Positions 32,189-41,559 of a stretch of 64,000 nucleotides of DNA are shown here, one piece after another. This DNA comes from Pseudomonas putida (lineage in GTDB: Bacteria > Pseudomonadota > Gammaproteobacteria > Pseudomonadales > Pseudomonadaceae): the NCBI GenBank assembly GCA_029953615.1, contig CP124529.1:682001-746000 (forward strand). Reading direction: 5' to 3'. The notes beneath the pieces were generated by a model. That model searched no databases, had not been told where the DNA came from, and saw only the letters and a list, made by a program, of their open reading frames with translations. Positions within the stretch are counted from its first letter, which is position 1, and each line of letters opens with the position of its first letter. A program made the position numbers and the translations under genes.

Positions 32189-32300
32189 ACTGGCCCTATC
32201 GCCGGCAAGCCAGCTCCCACAGGGGTAGCACATGACCTGAGATCAATGCGGTCGGTGTGGGAGCTGGCTTGCCGGCGATGGGCTGCGAGGCAGCCCCCGA
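32189..32300. repeat. REP pair, class C
   Basis: Inverted copies of CCTATCGCCGGCAAGCCAGC and GCTGGCTTGCCGGCGATGGG lie between the convergent MFS and dehydrogenase genes. Confidence 0.85.
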
Positions 32301-32311
32301 CGCCCTGAGAC

Positions 32312-35300
32312 CTAGCGCTTGGCGTACTGCAGCACCACTTCCAGCGGGTGGCGCATCTGCCGCTCGGTCATGCGCTTGACCTGGCTACGGCACGAGTAGC
32401 CCGTTGCCAACGGCTCGCCTTCCTTGTCCAGCTTGGTCGCCCACGACTGCTCGAAGATGGTCCGCGAGGTATCCTGGTTGCGCGCCTCGTGCCCATAGGT
32501 ACCGGACATACCGCAGCAGCCAGTCGCCTCGGTCACCAGCTTCAGGCCCAGGCGAGCGAACACCTGCTCCCACTGCCTGGTGCTGGCCGGCACGTTGGTC
32601 TTCTCGGTGCAATGCGCCATCAGGCGGAAATTGCCCGGCGCGGTCGGCGCCTGCTCAGGCAGCACATCCATCAGCCACTCCTGCGGCAACAGCACCTGCG
32701 GGCAACCATCCAGGCCCGGTACCTTCTGGTACTCCTGGCGATACACCAGGGTCATCGCCGGGTCCAGGCCCACCAGCGGCACACCACAGTCGGCCAGGGC
32801 CTTGAGCTGGGTGGCATTGCGAATCGCTGCCTTGGCGAACGCACCGAGGAAGCCCTGCACGTGCAGCGGCTTGCCGTTGGCGCTGTACGGCGCCAGGAAC
32901 ACCCGGTGGCCCAAACGGTGGGCCAGGTCGATGAAGGCCGACAGCAGCGGCGTTTCGAAATAACGGGTAAAGGCGTCCTGCACCAGCACGATGCTGCGCT
33001 CGCGCTGGGCCGGGGTCAGCTCACGCAGGGCCGGTACCGTGGCCACGCCGACGCGGCAGCGGGTCAGGGTGGCCTGGAAGTTGAAGCGGCTGATCAGTGG
33101 GCTGTCGACCATGCCGACCTTGTCGGCCAGCAGCTTGCTCACCCACTTCGAGCCCATCACTGCGTTATACAGCCCGGGCGCATGGGCCAGGTACGGGATG
33201 GTGAATTCCAGCGAGCCAATCAGGTAGTCACGCAGCGGGCGCTGGTAGCGGCCGTGGTACAGCTCGAGGAAGCGCGAACGGAAATCCGGCACGTTGACCT
33301 TGATCGGGCACTGCCCGGCGCACGACTTGCACGCCAGGCAGCCGGCCATGGCATCGTACACCTCATGGGAGAAGTCTTCCTGGCCCTGGCTACGCGCACG
33401 GTTGTTGCGCAGGCGCGCCGGCAGGCCCTTGAGCCACGAGACCTTGTTGCGCGCGGCAGCCAGCACATCGATGTCGGCCTCGCCCTGCAGGCGCAGCCAC
33501 TCGCGCATCAACGAGGCACGGCCCTTGGGCGAATGCTGGCGTTCACGGGTGGCCTTCCACGATGGGCACATGGCGTCGTTGGGGTCGTAGTTGTAGCACG
33601 CGCCGTTGCCGTTGCAGTGCACGGCGCTGGGGAAGTCCTGCCACACGCGTTCGTCGATGGTGCGGTCGAGGTCACCGCGCAGGGTTACGCCATCGACCGG
33701 GGTCAGGCCCTCGGCGCTGCCCAACGGGGTGCAGATCTTGCCCGGGTTGAGCTGGTTGTGCGGGTCGAAAGCGCCCTTCAGGCGCTGCAGCGCCGGGTAC
33801 AGCTCGCCAAAGTACTCCGGCACGTATTCCGAACGCAGGCCCTTGCCGTGCTCGCCCCACAGCAAACCGCCATAGCTTTTGGTCAGTGCCGCCACGGCAT
33901 CGGAAATCGGCTTGACCAGTGCGGCCTGGGCCGGGTCCTTCATGTCCAGTGCCGGGCGCACGTGCAGCACGCCGGCATCGACGTGGCCGAACATGCCATA
34001 GGCCAGGCCGTAGCCATCGAGCAGTGCGCGGAACTCGGCGATGTAGTCGGCCAGTTGCTCCGGCGGTACCGCGGTGTCTTCAACGAACGGTTGCGGGCGT
34101 ACTTCGCCTTCGACGTTGCCCAGCAAGCCCACCGAACGTTTACGCATGGCATAGACGCGGGTCACCGCTTCGGCCCCCTCGGCCAGGGTGTGGCCCAGGC
34201 GCTCGACGCTGGTGTCGTTCTGCAGGTGCTGGATGAACGCTTGCACCCTGGCATTGACCTCGGCCGGCTCGTCGCCGCAGAACTCCACCAGGTTGATGCC
34301 GAGGGTCGGTCGCTCGGGGTCGGCCGGGAAGTACTCGGCGACGCTGTGCCAGACGATGTCCTTCATCGCCAGCATCAGCACCTTGGAGTCGACGGTCTCG
34401 ATCGACAGCGGCTTGTGTGCCATCAGCGCGTTTGCATCACGCAGGGCATCCATGAAGCTGGTGTAGCGCACGTTGACCAGCACGGCATACTTGGGGATCG
34501 GCAGCACATTGAGCTTGGCTTCGACCACATAGCCCAGCGAGCCCTCGGCGCCGCACAGCACGCTGTTGAGGTTGAAGCGACCCTGCTCGTCGCGCAGGTG
34601 GGCCAGGTCGTAGCCGGTCAGGCAACGGTTGAGCTTGGGGAAGGTAGCTTCGATGAGATCAGCCTGGGTTTCGTGGATCTGGCGCGCCATGCGGTACACC
34701 TCGCCGACCCGGCCGGGCGCGGCACAGGCCTGCTCCAGCGCGGCATCGTCGATCGGCAGGCTGTGCAGGCGCTCGCCACCGAGCAGCACGCTATGCAGTT
34801 CCAGTACGTGGTCGCGGGTCTTGCCATAGGTGCAGCTGCCCTGGCCACTGGCATCGGTGTTGATCATGCCGCCGACTGTGGCGCGGTTGGAGGTGGACAG
34901 CTCGGGAGCGAAGAACAGCCCGTGCGGCTTGAGGGCGGCGTTGAGCTGGTCCTTGACGGTACCGGCCTGCACCCGCACCCAGCGCTCCTCGACGTTGATT
35001 TCGAGGATCTTGTTCATGTGCCGCGACAGGTCGACGACGATACCGTCGGTCAGCGACTGGCCATTGGTGCCCGTACCGCCGCCGCGCGGGGTCAGCTTCA
35101 CCTGCTGGAAGCGCTCCTCGGCCATCAGCGTGGCGACCCGCGCCACATCGTCGGCATCCAGCGGGAACACCGCCGCCTGTGGCAAGCGCTGGTAGATCGA
35201 GTTGTCGGTGGCCAGCACCGTACGGGTTGCGTAGTCGGCACTGATCTGGCCACGGAAGCCGCTGTTGCGCAGCGCTTCGAGGAATTCGGGGTAGTTGGCG

Positions 35301-35332
35301 CTCGGGGCAACGGTCGGTAGCTGGGCGATCAT
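32312..35332 (-). CDS. FAD/4Fe-4S dehydrogenase, YdiJ type (D-2-hydroxyacid oxidation)
   Basis: The 1006-aa protein fuses a D-lactate-dehydrogenase-type flavoprotein (FAD_binding_4: KLTPRGGGTGTNGQSLTDG near residue 80; FAD-oxidase C domain to about 480) with an iron-sulfur part. The ferredoxin-like motif CLACKSCAGQCPIKV near residue 660 and the C-terminal CCG domain (EATGCCGMSGTYGHEARNQ near residue 930) are intact. E. coli YdiJ and relatives oxidise D-2-hydroxyglutarate, and some members act on D-lactate; the substrate here is an inference. ATG 35332 (MIAQLPTVAPSANYPEF) is chosen because the upstream open frame is not protein-like. A divergent LysR gene is the likely regulator. Confidence 0.9.
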   Translation of the reverse strand: MIAQLPTVAPSANYPEFLEALRNSGFRGQISADYATRTVLATDNSIYQRLPQAAVFPLDADDVARVATLMAEERFQQVKLTPRGGGTGTNGQSLTDGIVVDLSRHMNKILEINVEERWVRVQAGTVKDQLNAALKPHGLFFAPELSTSNRATVGGMINTDASGQGSCTYGKTRDHVLELHSVLLGGERLHSLPIDDAALEQACAAPGRVGEVYRMARQIHETQADLIEATFPKLNRCLTGYDLAHLRDEQGRFNLNSVLCGAEGSLGYVVEAKLNVLPIPKYAVLVNVRYTSFMDALRDANALMAHKPLSIETVDSKVLMLAMKDIVWHSVAEYFPADPERPTLGINLVEFCGDEPAEVNARVQAFIQHLQNDTSVERLGHTLAEGAEAVTRVYAMRKRSVGLLGNVEGEVRPQPFVEDTAVPPEQLADYIAEFRALLDGYGLAYGMFGHVDAGVLHVRPALDMKDPAQAALVKPISDAVAALTKSYGGLLWGEHGKGLRSEYVPEYFGELYPALQRLKGAFDPHNQLNPGKICTPLGSAEGLTPVDGVTLRGDLDRTIDERVWQDFPSAVHCNGNGACYNYDPNDAMCPSWKATRERQHSPKGRASLMREWLRLQGEADIDVLAAARNKVSWLKGLPARLRNNRARSQGQEDFSHEVYDAMAGCLACKSCAGQCPIKVNVPDFRSRFLELYHGRYQRPLRDYLIGSLEFTIPYLAHAPGLYNAVMGSKWVSKLLADKVGMVDSPLISRFNFQATLTRCRVGVATVPALRELTPAQRERSIVLVQDAFTRYFETPLLSAFIDLAHRLGHRVFLAPYSANGKPLHVQGFLGAFAKAAIRNATQLKALADCGVPLVGLDPAMTLVYRQEYQKVPGLDGCPQVLLPQEWLMDVLPEQAPTAPGNFRLMAHCTEKTNVPASTRQWEQVFARLGLKLVTEATGCCGMSGTYGHEARNQDTSRTIFEQSWATKLDKEGEPLATGYSCRSQVKRMTERQMRHPLEVVLQYAKR

Positions 35333-35484
35333 CGAAGGATGGCCTCTTGATATTGGCAAATTCACGGGATTCCTGTCGTACCGGCATGGGTGGTGGCATG
35401 CGGGGATGACGTACAGGCCAATGTTCCTGTAGTTTCGCTCCAGGGGCAAACGGATAATCCTGCCGCTATTGATGACTTTCATGA

Positions 35485-36369
35485 ATGAATTACCGCCATC
35501 TGACCCCGTCCATGTCGCTGCTGCTGGCATTCGAGGCCGCCGCCCGACATGAAAGCTACACCCGTGCCGCCGCCGAGCTGTCGCTCACCCAGAGCGCGGT
35601 CAGCCGCCAGGTGCAGGCGCTGGAACAGCAACTGGGCCTCACCCTGTTCCGCCGCGAGGGGCGCCAGGTGCAGCTGACCGATGTCGGCCGCCTGTACCAG
35701 CGCGAGCTCAGCGAGGCACTGGGGCGCATCCGCAGCGCCACCTTGCAGGCATTGGCCTACCAGTCGGGGGTGGGCACCTTGCGCCTGGCCACCCTGCCCA
35801 CCTTTGGCTCGAAATGGCTGCTGCCGCGGTTGCATGCCTTCTACAGCGCCCATCCGGGCATGCTGGTGCACATCCATTCCCGCATCGAAGCCATCAACTT
35901 CGACACCAGCGAGATCGATGCGGCCATCGGCGTGGCCAGCCACGACCTGCCCGGGCTGATCTGCCATCGCCTGCATGCCGAGGAACTGGTGGTGATATTG
36001 CCGCCGGAGGCTGGCGCGGACAGCCAGGGCTGGTGCCCGACGCGCATCAGTGAAGAGGTGCTGCTGAATGTGGCCAACAACCCGCATGCCTGGGGCGAGT
36101 GGTTCTCGCACCATGGCCTGGCGCACCGGGCAATGCGCCTGGGGCCGAGCTTCGAACTGACCTCACACCTGATCCAGGCGGTACGGGCCGGGATCGGCAT
36201 CGGCCTGGTGCCGCGCATACTGGTGGAAGAGGAACTGGCCAAGGGTGAGCTGTACAGCCCCGGGGAGGCCTTTGCCAGCCAGCGCAGTTATTACCTGATC
36301 TATCCCCCGCGCAATGAGGCGCTGCCGTCGCTGCGGGCGTTTCGCAGCTGGTTGCTGGAGCAGATCTGA
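35485..36369 (+). CDS. LysR-family regulator (GcvA-like)
   Basis: A 294-aa regulator: an N-terminal winged helix (SLLLAFEAAARHESYTRAAAEL and SLTQSAVSRQVQALEQ) and a C-terminal periplasmic-binding-like effector domain. The MNYRHLTPSMSLLLAFE start belongs to the GcvA/AmpR-like branch. It is divergent from the YdiJ-type dehydrogenase with 152 bases between starts, the usual arrangement for a LysR protein and its target. The effector is not known; D-2-hydroxyacids are a reasonable guess. Confidence 0.88.
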   Translation: MNYRHLTPSMSLLLAFEAAARHESYTRAAAELSLTQSAVSRQVQALEQQLGLTLFRREGRQVQLTDVGRLYQRELSEALGRIRSATLQALAYQSGVGTLRLATLPTFGSKWLLPRLHAFYSAHPGMLVHIHSRIEAINFDTSEIDAAIGVASHDLPGLICHRLHAEELVVILPPEAGADSQGWCPTRISEEVLLNVANNPHAWGEWFSHHGLAHRAMRLGPSFELTSHLIQAVRAGIGIGLVPRILVEEELAKGELYSPGEAFASQRSYYLIYPPRNEALPSLRAFRSWLLEQI

Positions 36370-36384
36370 ATGTCTGGGTTGCCT

Positions 36385-36480
36385 GTACCGGCCCTTTCGC
36401 GGGCACGCCCGCTCCCACAGAGGTATCACAGGTCCTGAGTGCTGCGCTGTGGGAGCGGGCGTGCCCGCGAAAGGGGCAGC
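36385..36480. repeat. REP pair, class A
   Basis: Inverted copies (CCTTTCGCGGGCACGCCCGCTCCCACAG and mate) lie between the convergent LysR and permease genes. Confidence 0.85.
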
Positions 36481-36489
36481 ACAGGCAAC

Positions 36490-36523
36490 AAAAAACCCGA
36501 AGCCAGTCACCTGACTTCGGGTT
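36490..36523 (-). terminator. Rho-independent terminator after the aromatic amino-acid permease
   Basis: On the minus strand AACCCGAAG pairs with CTTCGGGTT around a central CAG/CTG extension, followed by TTTTTGTTG. It lies 23 bases past the gene. Confidence 0.8.
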
Positions 36524-36545
36524 TCTGCAGTCTGCCTGTCGCGCC

Positions 36546-37964
36546 TTACTTGGCCACGCTACCGGCAGCCTCAAGGGCCTGCGCCTTGCGACGCGGCTTG
36601 ATCATGTAGGCTACGAACATGGCGAACAGCCACACCGGGATCGCATACACCGAAACCTGGATACCCGGGATCATCAGCATGATGCCCAGGATCAGCACCA
36701 CGAACGCCAGGCAGATGTAGTTGCCATAGGGGTACCACAGGGCCTTGAACAGCGGCTTCTGGCCGGTGCGGTCCAGGTGCTGGCGGAACTTCAGGTGCGA
36801 GTAGCTGATCATCGCCCAGTTGATCACCAGGGTAGCCACCACCAGCGACATCAGCAGTTCCAGCGCGTTCGACGGCATCAGGTAGTTGAGCAGCACCGCA
36901 ATCAGGGTCACGGCTGCCGACACCAGGATCGAGCGCACCGGTACACCGCGGCTGTCGACCTTGGCCAGCGCCGCCGGGGCGTCACCTTGTTCGGCCATGC
37001 CCAGCAGCATGCGGGCGTTGCAGTAGGTACCGCTGTTGTACACCGACAGTGCCGCAGTCAGGACCACGAAGTTCAACAGGTGCGCGGCCACGTCACTGCC
37101 CAGCAGCGAGAACACCTGCACGAACGGGCTGCTGCCATAGCTGCCACCGGACGCATCGATGCTGGCGACCAGGTTGTCCCATGGGGTCAGCGACAGCAGC
37201 ACCACCAGGGCACCGACATAGAAGATCAGGATGCGGTAGATGACCTGGTTGATCGCCTTGGGGATCACGGTCTTCGGCTTGTCGGCCTCGGCGGCGGTGA
37301 AGCCGAGCATTTCCAGGCCACCGAAGGAGAACATGATGAAGGCCAGGGCCATCACCAGCCCGCTGACACCGTTCGGGAAGAAGCCGCCATGCGACCACAG
37401 GTTGGCCACGGTGGCTTCAGGGCCGCCGCTGCCGCTGGTCAGCAGGTAGGCACCCAGGCCGATCATGCTGACGATGGCCACCACCTTGATGATGGCAAAC
37501 CAGAATTCGGCCTCACCGAAGAACTTCACGTTCATAAGGTTGATGGCGTTGATCAGCACGAAGAACGCTGCCGCCGTGACCCAGGTGGGGATCTCCGGCC
37601 ACCAGTAGTGAACATACTTGCCGACCGCCGAAAGCTCCGACATGCCCACCAGGATGTACAGCACCCAGCAATTCCAGCCTGACAGGAAGCCGGCGAAACC
37701 ACCCCAGTAGGTGTGGGCGAAATGGCTGAAGGAGCCGGCCACCGGTTCTTCGACGATCATTTCACCGAGTTGGCGCATGATCATGAAGGCGATGAAGCCG
37801 CAGATGGCGTAGCCAAGGATCATCGACGGGCCGGCGGATTTCATCACGCCTGCCGAGCCGAGGAACAGGCCGGTACCAATTGCACCGCCGAGGGCGATCA
37901 ACTGGATATGGCGGTTCTTCAGGCCCCGCTTGAGCTCGCCTGAATGCATGTTTTGTCCACTCAT
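36546..37964 (-). CDS. aroP2: Aromatic amino-acid permease (AroP family)
   Basis: A 472-aa APC-superfamily proton symporter with twelve transmembrane helices that brings in Phe, Tyr and Trp. It has the GELKRGLKNRHIQLIALGGAIGTGLFLGS start of the AAT family, and the consensus EMIVEEPVAGSFSHFAHTYW. ATG 37964 (MSGQNMHSGELKR) matches AroP-type proteins. Its proximity to phhR/phhAB fits import of phenylalanine for hydroxylation. The choice of aroP2 over other AAT-family members rests on sequence recollection and locus. Confidence 0.85.
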   Translation of the reverse strand: MSGQNMHSGELKRGLKNRHIQLIALGGAIGTGLFLGSAGVMKSAGPSMILGYAICGFIAFMIMRQLGEMIVEEPVAGSFSHFAHTYWGGFAGFLSGWNCWVLYILVGMSELSAVGKYVHYWWPEIPTWVTAAAFFVLINAINLMNVKFFGEAEFWFAIIKVVAIVSMIGLGAYLLTSGSGGPEATVANLWSHGGFFPNGVSGLVMALAFIMFSFGGLEMLGFTAAEADKPKTVIPKAINQVIYRILIFYVGALVVLLSLTPWDNLVASIDASGGSYGSSPFVQVFSLLGSDVAAHLLNFVVLTAALSVYNSGTYCNARMLLGMAEQGDAPAALAKVDSRGVPVRSILVSAAVTLIAVLLNYLMPSNALELLMSLVVATLVINWAMISYSHLKFRQHLDRTGQKPLFKALWYPYGNYICLAFVVLILGIMLMIPGIQVSVYAIPVWLFAMFVAYMIKPRRKAQALEAAGSVAK

Positions 37965-38606
37965 GAACGAAGTCACCTGCATTGTTTTTATCTGTGACGG
38001 AATCGGACCCACCGCGCTCGTGGCGCAGCGGAATGGGCAAGGTGGTTACCTTGGGTTTCCTGACCTCAGGTGCCGCCGGAGCGGTTCAACCAGGCGTGAT
38101 CAGGAGTGCGCGGTACGCAAAGGAGTCACAGGTAAAACGCGGCGCACTGTATACCCCTGCAAACGCGCAGGCGTCAACGCGTTGCGTCGTTTCCTCGGGA
38201 AAAAACGCAGCGATCCTGTGGTGTGGGCCTTGAAAGGCGGAGTGATCGGCGTACATGGCGCCTCCATTTGTTGTTTTGTCAGCCTGGCTCTGTGGACAGG
38301 CTTTTGCACACGGCAATGGCGGCTATAACACCGTGAGGCGGGGGTTTGGGCAAGGGTGGGCGGGGCTTGGCCGGCTGTTTTGGCGGGGAGCCGGCGGCAA
38401 GGTTTGTTTACACGATTCGACCTAATCTGAAATCAGGGCTGAAACCGACCACATTCGTACAATTTTCTTTACAAGGTGGTTCGGAAACTTGCCAGTCGTC
38501 CGAAAATTCTTTTTATTCAATATCTTGGGGCCGCTTTGCGGCCCCAAATTCTCACAGGCATAAAAAAACCAGCCCGAAGGCTGGTTCTCTTTAAAGCAAA
38601 GGCCAA
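37965..38606. other. Long intergenic region upstream of aroP2
   Basis: No gene is supported in these 642 bases. It contains the aroP2 leader, an AT-rich stretch (38400-38520) with a PhhR-like site at 38456-38473, a lone palindrome TTGGGGCCGC / GCGGCCCCAA at 38525-38547 (half of a class B REP), and the rluB terminator. Confidence 0.6.
38562..38587 (-). terminator. Rho-independent terminator after rluB
   Basis: On the minus strand AACCAGCC-TTCG-GGCTGGTT forms an 8-bp stem with a stable TTCG loop, followed by TTTTTATG. It is 20 bases past the rluB stop. Confidence 0.9.
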
Positions 38607-39674
38607 TCAGCCACGGGGTTTGCCGCGGCCACGCCCTGCCGGCTTGTCACCTTCAGGCTTGGCCGGGCGCTTGCGCATCTCGCTCGGGCGCTCTGCCACC
38701 GTGCTGCCACGGCTGGTCTTGCGTGGGGCCTCTTCACGCGGCTGGCGTGCAGGGCGTTCGCCGGCAGCAGCACCTTCGTGAGCCGGGCGCAGGCTGCGCA
38801 CGCGCTCACCACGGCCCAACGGGCGAGTGGATTTGCGCTGCAGGCGCTCCATCTTGTCCTTGGCCTTGAGCTTCATGGCTGGCAGCGCCACCGGCTGCAG
38901 GCCCACCTCAGCGGCAAGGATGTCGATTTCACCCTGGGTCATTTCACGCCAGCGGCCCATCGGCAGGTCGGAGTTGAGGAACACCGGGCCGAAACGCACG
39001 CGCTTCAGGCGGCTGACCACCATGCCCTGGGACTCCCACAGGCGACGCACTTCACGGTTGCGGCCTTCCATCACCACGCAGTGGTACCAGTGGTTGAAGC
39101 CTTCGCCACCGGGCGCCTTCTGGATGTCGGTAAACTTGGCTGGGCCGTCTTCCAGCATCACGCCGGCCTTCAGGCGCTCGATCATCTCGTCGTCGACCTC
39201 ACCACGCACACGTACCGCGTACTCACGGTCCATCTCATAGGACGGGTGCATCAGGCGGTTGGCCAGTTCACCGTCGGTAGTGAACAGCAGCAGGCCGGTG
39301 GTGTTGATATCGAGGCGGCCGATGTTGATCCAGCGGCCTTCTTTGGGCCGCGGCAGGCGGTCGAACACGGTCGGGCGGCCTTCCGGGTCGTCACGGGTAC
39401 AGATTTCGCCATCGGGTTTGTTGTACATGATCACCCGGCGGGTGGCCTCGGCGGCCTCTTCGCGCTTGATCAGCTTGCCATCCACGGCAATGGCGTCGTG
39501 CAGGTCGACGCGCTGGCCGAGGGTGGCCTCGACGCCGTTGACCTTGATGCGGCCCTGGCTGATCCAGGCCTCGACGTCACGGCGCGAGCCAACGCCGATG
39601 CGCGCCAGCACTTTCTGCAGCTTTTCGCCGGATGGAGGGGTGATTTCGGTATCTTGCAGGTCTTGCTCACTCAT
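38607..39674 (-). CDS. rluB: 23S rRNA pseudouridine 2605 synthase
   Basis: RluB isomerises uridine 2605 of 23S rRNA. The 355-aa product has an N-terminal S4 domain (EKLQKVLARIGVGSRRDVEAWI), the RsuA-family catalytic domain with the active Asp in GRLDINTTGLLLFT, and EGRNREVRRLWESQG. The C-terminal ~95 residues are an Arg/Lys/Pro-rich low-complexity tail (from about 260 on), longer than in E. coli and usual for Pseudomonas. It is the last gene downstream of scpA-scpB, separated by a REP pair. Confidence 0.95.
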   Translation of the reverse strand: MSEQDLQDTEITPPSGEKLQKVLARIGVGSRRDVEAWISQGRIKVNGVEATLGQRVDLHDAIAVDGKLIKREEAAEATRRVIMYNKPDGEICTRDDPEGRPTVFDRLPRPKEGRWINIGRLDINTTGLLLFTTDGELANRLMHPSYEMDREYAVRVRGEVDDEMIERLKAGVMLEDGPAKFTDIQKAPGGEGFNHWYHCVVMEGRNREVRRLWESQGMVVSRLKRVRFGPVFLNSDLPMGRWREMTQGEIDILAAEVGLQPVALPAMKLKAKDKMERLQRKSTRPLGRGERVRSLRPAHEGAAAGERPARQPREEAPRKTSRGSTVAERPSEMRKRPAKPEGDKPAGRGRGKPRG

Positions 39675-39832
39675 CTGGGCACCTCCCGGTGTAGGAATGA
39701 AATCAGGGTTTTGACGACGAATGCGCCAAAAGGCCGCGCATCATACGCGGTTCGGTGGGGGAACGCACTGGAGGGTAGTGGGTTTTGTGGGTATTGCGAG
39801 GGGTTTCTGCCTAATGGTGGGGTGCTGACAGT

Positions 39833-39937
39833 GCCGGCCTCTTCGCGGGCTTGCCCGCTCCCACAGGGATATCACAGGTCCTGAGGGCTGCGCAGTACCT
39901 GTGGGAGCGGGCGAGCCCGCGAAGAGGCCGGTACTGG
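39833..39937. repeat. REP pair, class A
   Basis: Inverted copies lie between scpB and rluB, which run in the same direction, so this pair is intercistronic. Confidence 0.85.
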
Positions 39938-39947
39938 CAACAAGGAA

Positions 39948-40718
39948 TCAGGGCAGCGACTTGCCCTCTTCCCCCACCGAGGCCTCAGCCTCTTCCTCGC
40001 GCAAGTCATCGAAATCGGTCTTCAGCCCCTCTTCCATGGCATCCAGCTCCACCAGCAAGCTGCGGAAGCTGGTCTCCTCCTTCGGTTCGGCAACCTCGTC
40101 CTCGTCGCCAAGGCTGGCATCAGCCAAAGCCTGCAAGTGCGCCGGCACTGGCGCATCATCCGGGTCGAGCAGCGGCTCCGGCTCCATCTCCCGCAGTTCG
40201 GCCAAGGCCGGCAGCTCGTCCAGGCTCTTGAGGTTGAAATGGTCGAGAAACGCCTTGGTAGTGGCGAACATCGCCGGCCGCCCGGGCACTTCGCGGTAGC
40301 CGACCACGCGGATCCACTCACGCTCCATCAGGGTCTTGATGATGTTGCTGTTCACCGCCACGCCGCGCACATCCTCGATTTCGCCGCGGGTGATGGGCTG
40401 GCGATAGGCGATCAGGGCCAGGGTTTCCAGCAGCGCGCGCGAGTAGCGCTGCGGCCGCTCTTCCCAAAGGCGCCCGACCCACGGCGCAAAGTCTTCGCGA
40501 ATCTGCAGGCGGTAACCGCTGGCCACCTCCTTGAGCTCGAAGGCGCGGCCATTGCACGACGTGCCCAGCAGCTCCAGCGCCTGCCTGAACACCTTGGGCT
40601 CCGGTCGCTCGGCCTCCTCGAACAGTTCGTACAGGCGCTCCAGGGATTGCGGCTTGCCCGAAGCCAGCAGGAAGGCTTCGATCAGCGACGCCAGGTCGCG
40701 GGGTTCATTCAGGTTCAT
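39948..40718 (-). CDS. scpB: Condensin accessory protein ScpB
   Basis: ScpB is the kite-type winged-helix subunit of the Smc-ScpAB chromosome condensin. The 256-aa product starts MNLNEPRDLASLIEAFLLAS and has the two winged helices (for example ETLALIAYRQPITRGEIEDVRGV and MEREWIRVVGYREVPGRPAMF). The C-terminal third is acidic and probably disordered. ATG 40718 overlaps the scpA 3' end by 14 bases, so translation is coupled. Confidence 0.95.
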   Translation of the reverse strand: MNLNEPRDLASLIEAFLLASGKPQSLERLYELFEEAERPEPKVFRQALELLGTSCNGRAFELKEVASGYRLQIREDFAPWVGRLWEERPQRYSRALLETLALIAYRQPITRGEIEDVRGVAVNSNIIKTLMEREWIRVVGYREVPGRPAMFATTKAFLDHFNLKSLDELPALAELREMEPEPLLDPDDAPVPAHLQALADASLGDEDEVAEPKEETSFRSLLVELDAMEEGLKTDFDDLREEEAEASVGEEGKSLP

Positions 40719-41559
40719 CGGGATCTTCAACAAGCGCCGGGCGAAGCCGCACGTGGATAGCGGCGAAGGGTTCATTCTGCACCAGTTCGACCAGCGATTC
40801 CTTCACCAGCTCGAGAATCGCCATGAAAGTCACCACCACGCCCAGCTTGCCCTCCTCGGCGGCGAACAGCTCGACGAACGGCACGAATCCACCGCCCTTC
40901 AGGCGTTCCAGCACCTGGCTCATGCGCTCGCGGGTGGACAAGGTCTCGCGGGTGATCTGGTGGCTTTCGAACAGGTCGTTGCGGCGCATCACCTCGGCCA
41001 TCGACACCAGCAGCTCTTCCAGGCTGACCTGGGGCAACAGCTTGCGCACCTTGGCCTGCGGCGCCTCCAGGCGTGGCACCAGCACCTCGCGACCGACCCG
41101 TGGCAACTCATCGATGCCTTCGGCGGCGGCCTTGAACCGCTCGTACTCCTGCAGGCGCCGGATCAGTTCGGCGCGCGGGTCGCCCTCCTCCTCCTCGACG
41201 TCGGCCGAGCGCGGCAGCAACATGCGCGACTTGATCTCGGCGAGCATGGCAGCCATCACCAGGTATTCGGCAGCCAGCTCCAGGCGCACGCTCTTCATCA
41301 GCTCTACGTAGCCCATGTACTGGCGGGTGATTTCTGCCACCGGGATGTCGAGGATGTCGATGTTCTGTTTGCGGATCAGGTACAGCAACAGGTCCAGCGG
41401 GCCTTCGAAGGCTTCGAGGATGACTTCCAGGGCGTCCGGCGGGATGTACAGGTCCAGCGGCAGCTCGGTCAGGGCTTCGCCATAGACCAGAGCCAGTTGC
41501 AGCTGCCGAGGCTCGTCGACCTGTTCGGCCGGCGCCTCGGGCGCTTCCACCTGGCTCAC
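40705..41559 (-). CDS. scpA: Condensin kleisin ScpA
   Basis: ScpA bridges the Smc heads and binds ScpB. The 284-aa product contains the kleisin N-terminal segment FEGPLDLLLYLIRKQNIDIL and the C-terminal winged helix (VVVTFMAILELVKESLVELVQNEPF). A ~40-residue N-terminal extension precedes the core. The start overlaps the 3' end of the YciO gene by four bases (ATGA type), giving a tight YciO-scpA-scpB operon. Confidence 0.95.
   Translation of the reverse strand: MSQVEAPEAPAEQVDEPRQLQLALVYGEALTELPLDLYIPPDALEVILEAFEGPLDLLLYLIRKQNIDILDIPVAEITRQYMGYVELMKSVRLELAAEYLVMAAMLAEIKSRMLLPRSADVEEEEGDPRAELIRRLQEYERFKAAAEGIDELPRVGREVLVPRLEAPQAKVRKLLPQVSLEELLVSMAEVMRRNDLFESHQITRETLSTRERMSQVLERLKGGGFVPFVELFAAEEGKLGVVVTFMAILELVKESLVELVQNEPFAAIHVRLRPALVEDPDEPE

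Noticed and set aside
32348..35320. Plus-strand open frame of 990 codons antisense to the YdiJ-type dehydrogenase
   Set aside because: The minus-strand product has intact FAD and Fe-S motifs. The plus-strand frame is a GC-driven shadow without start signals.
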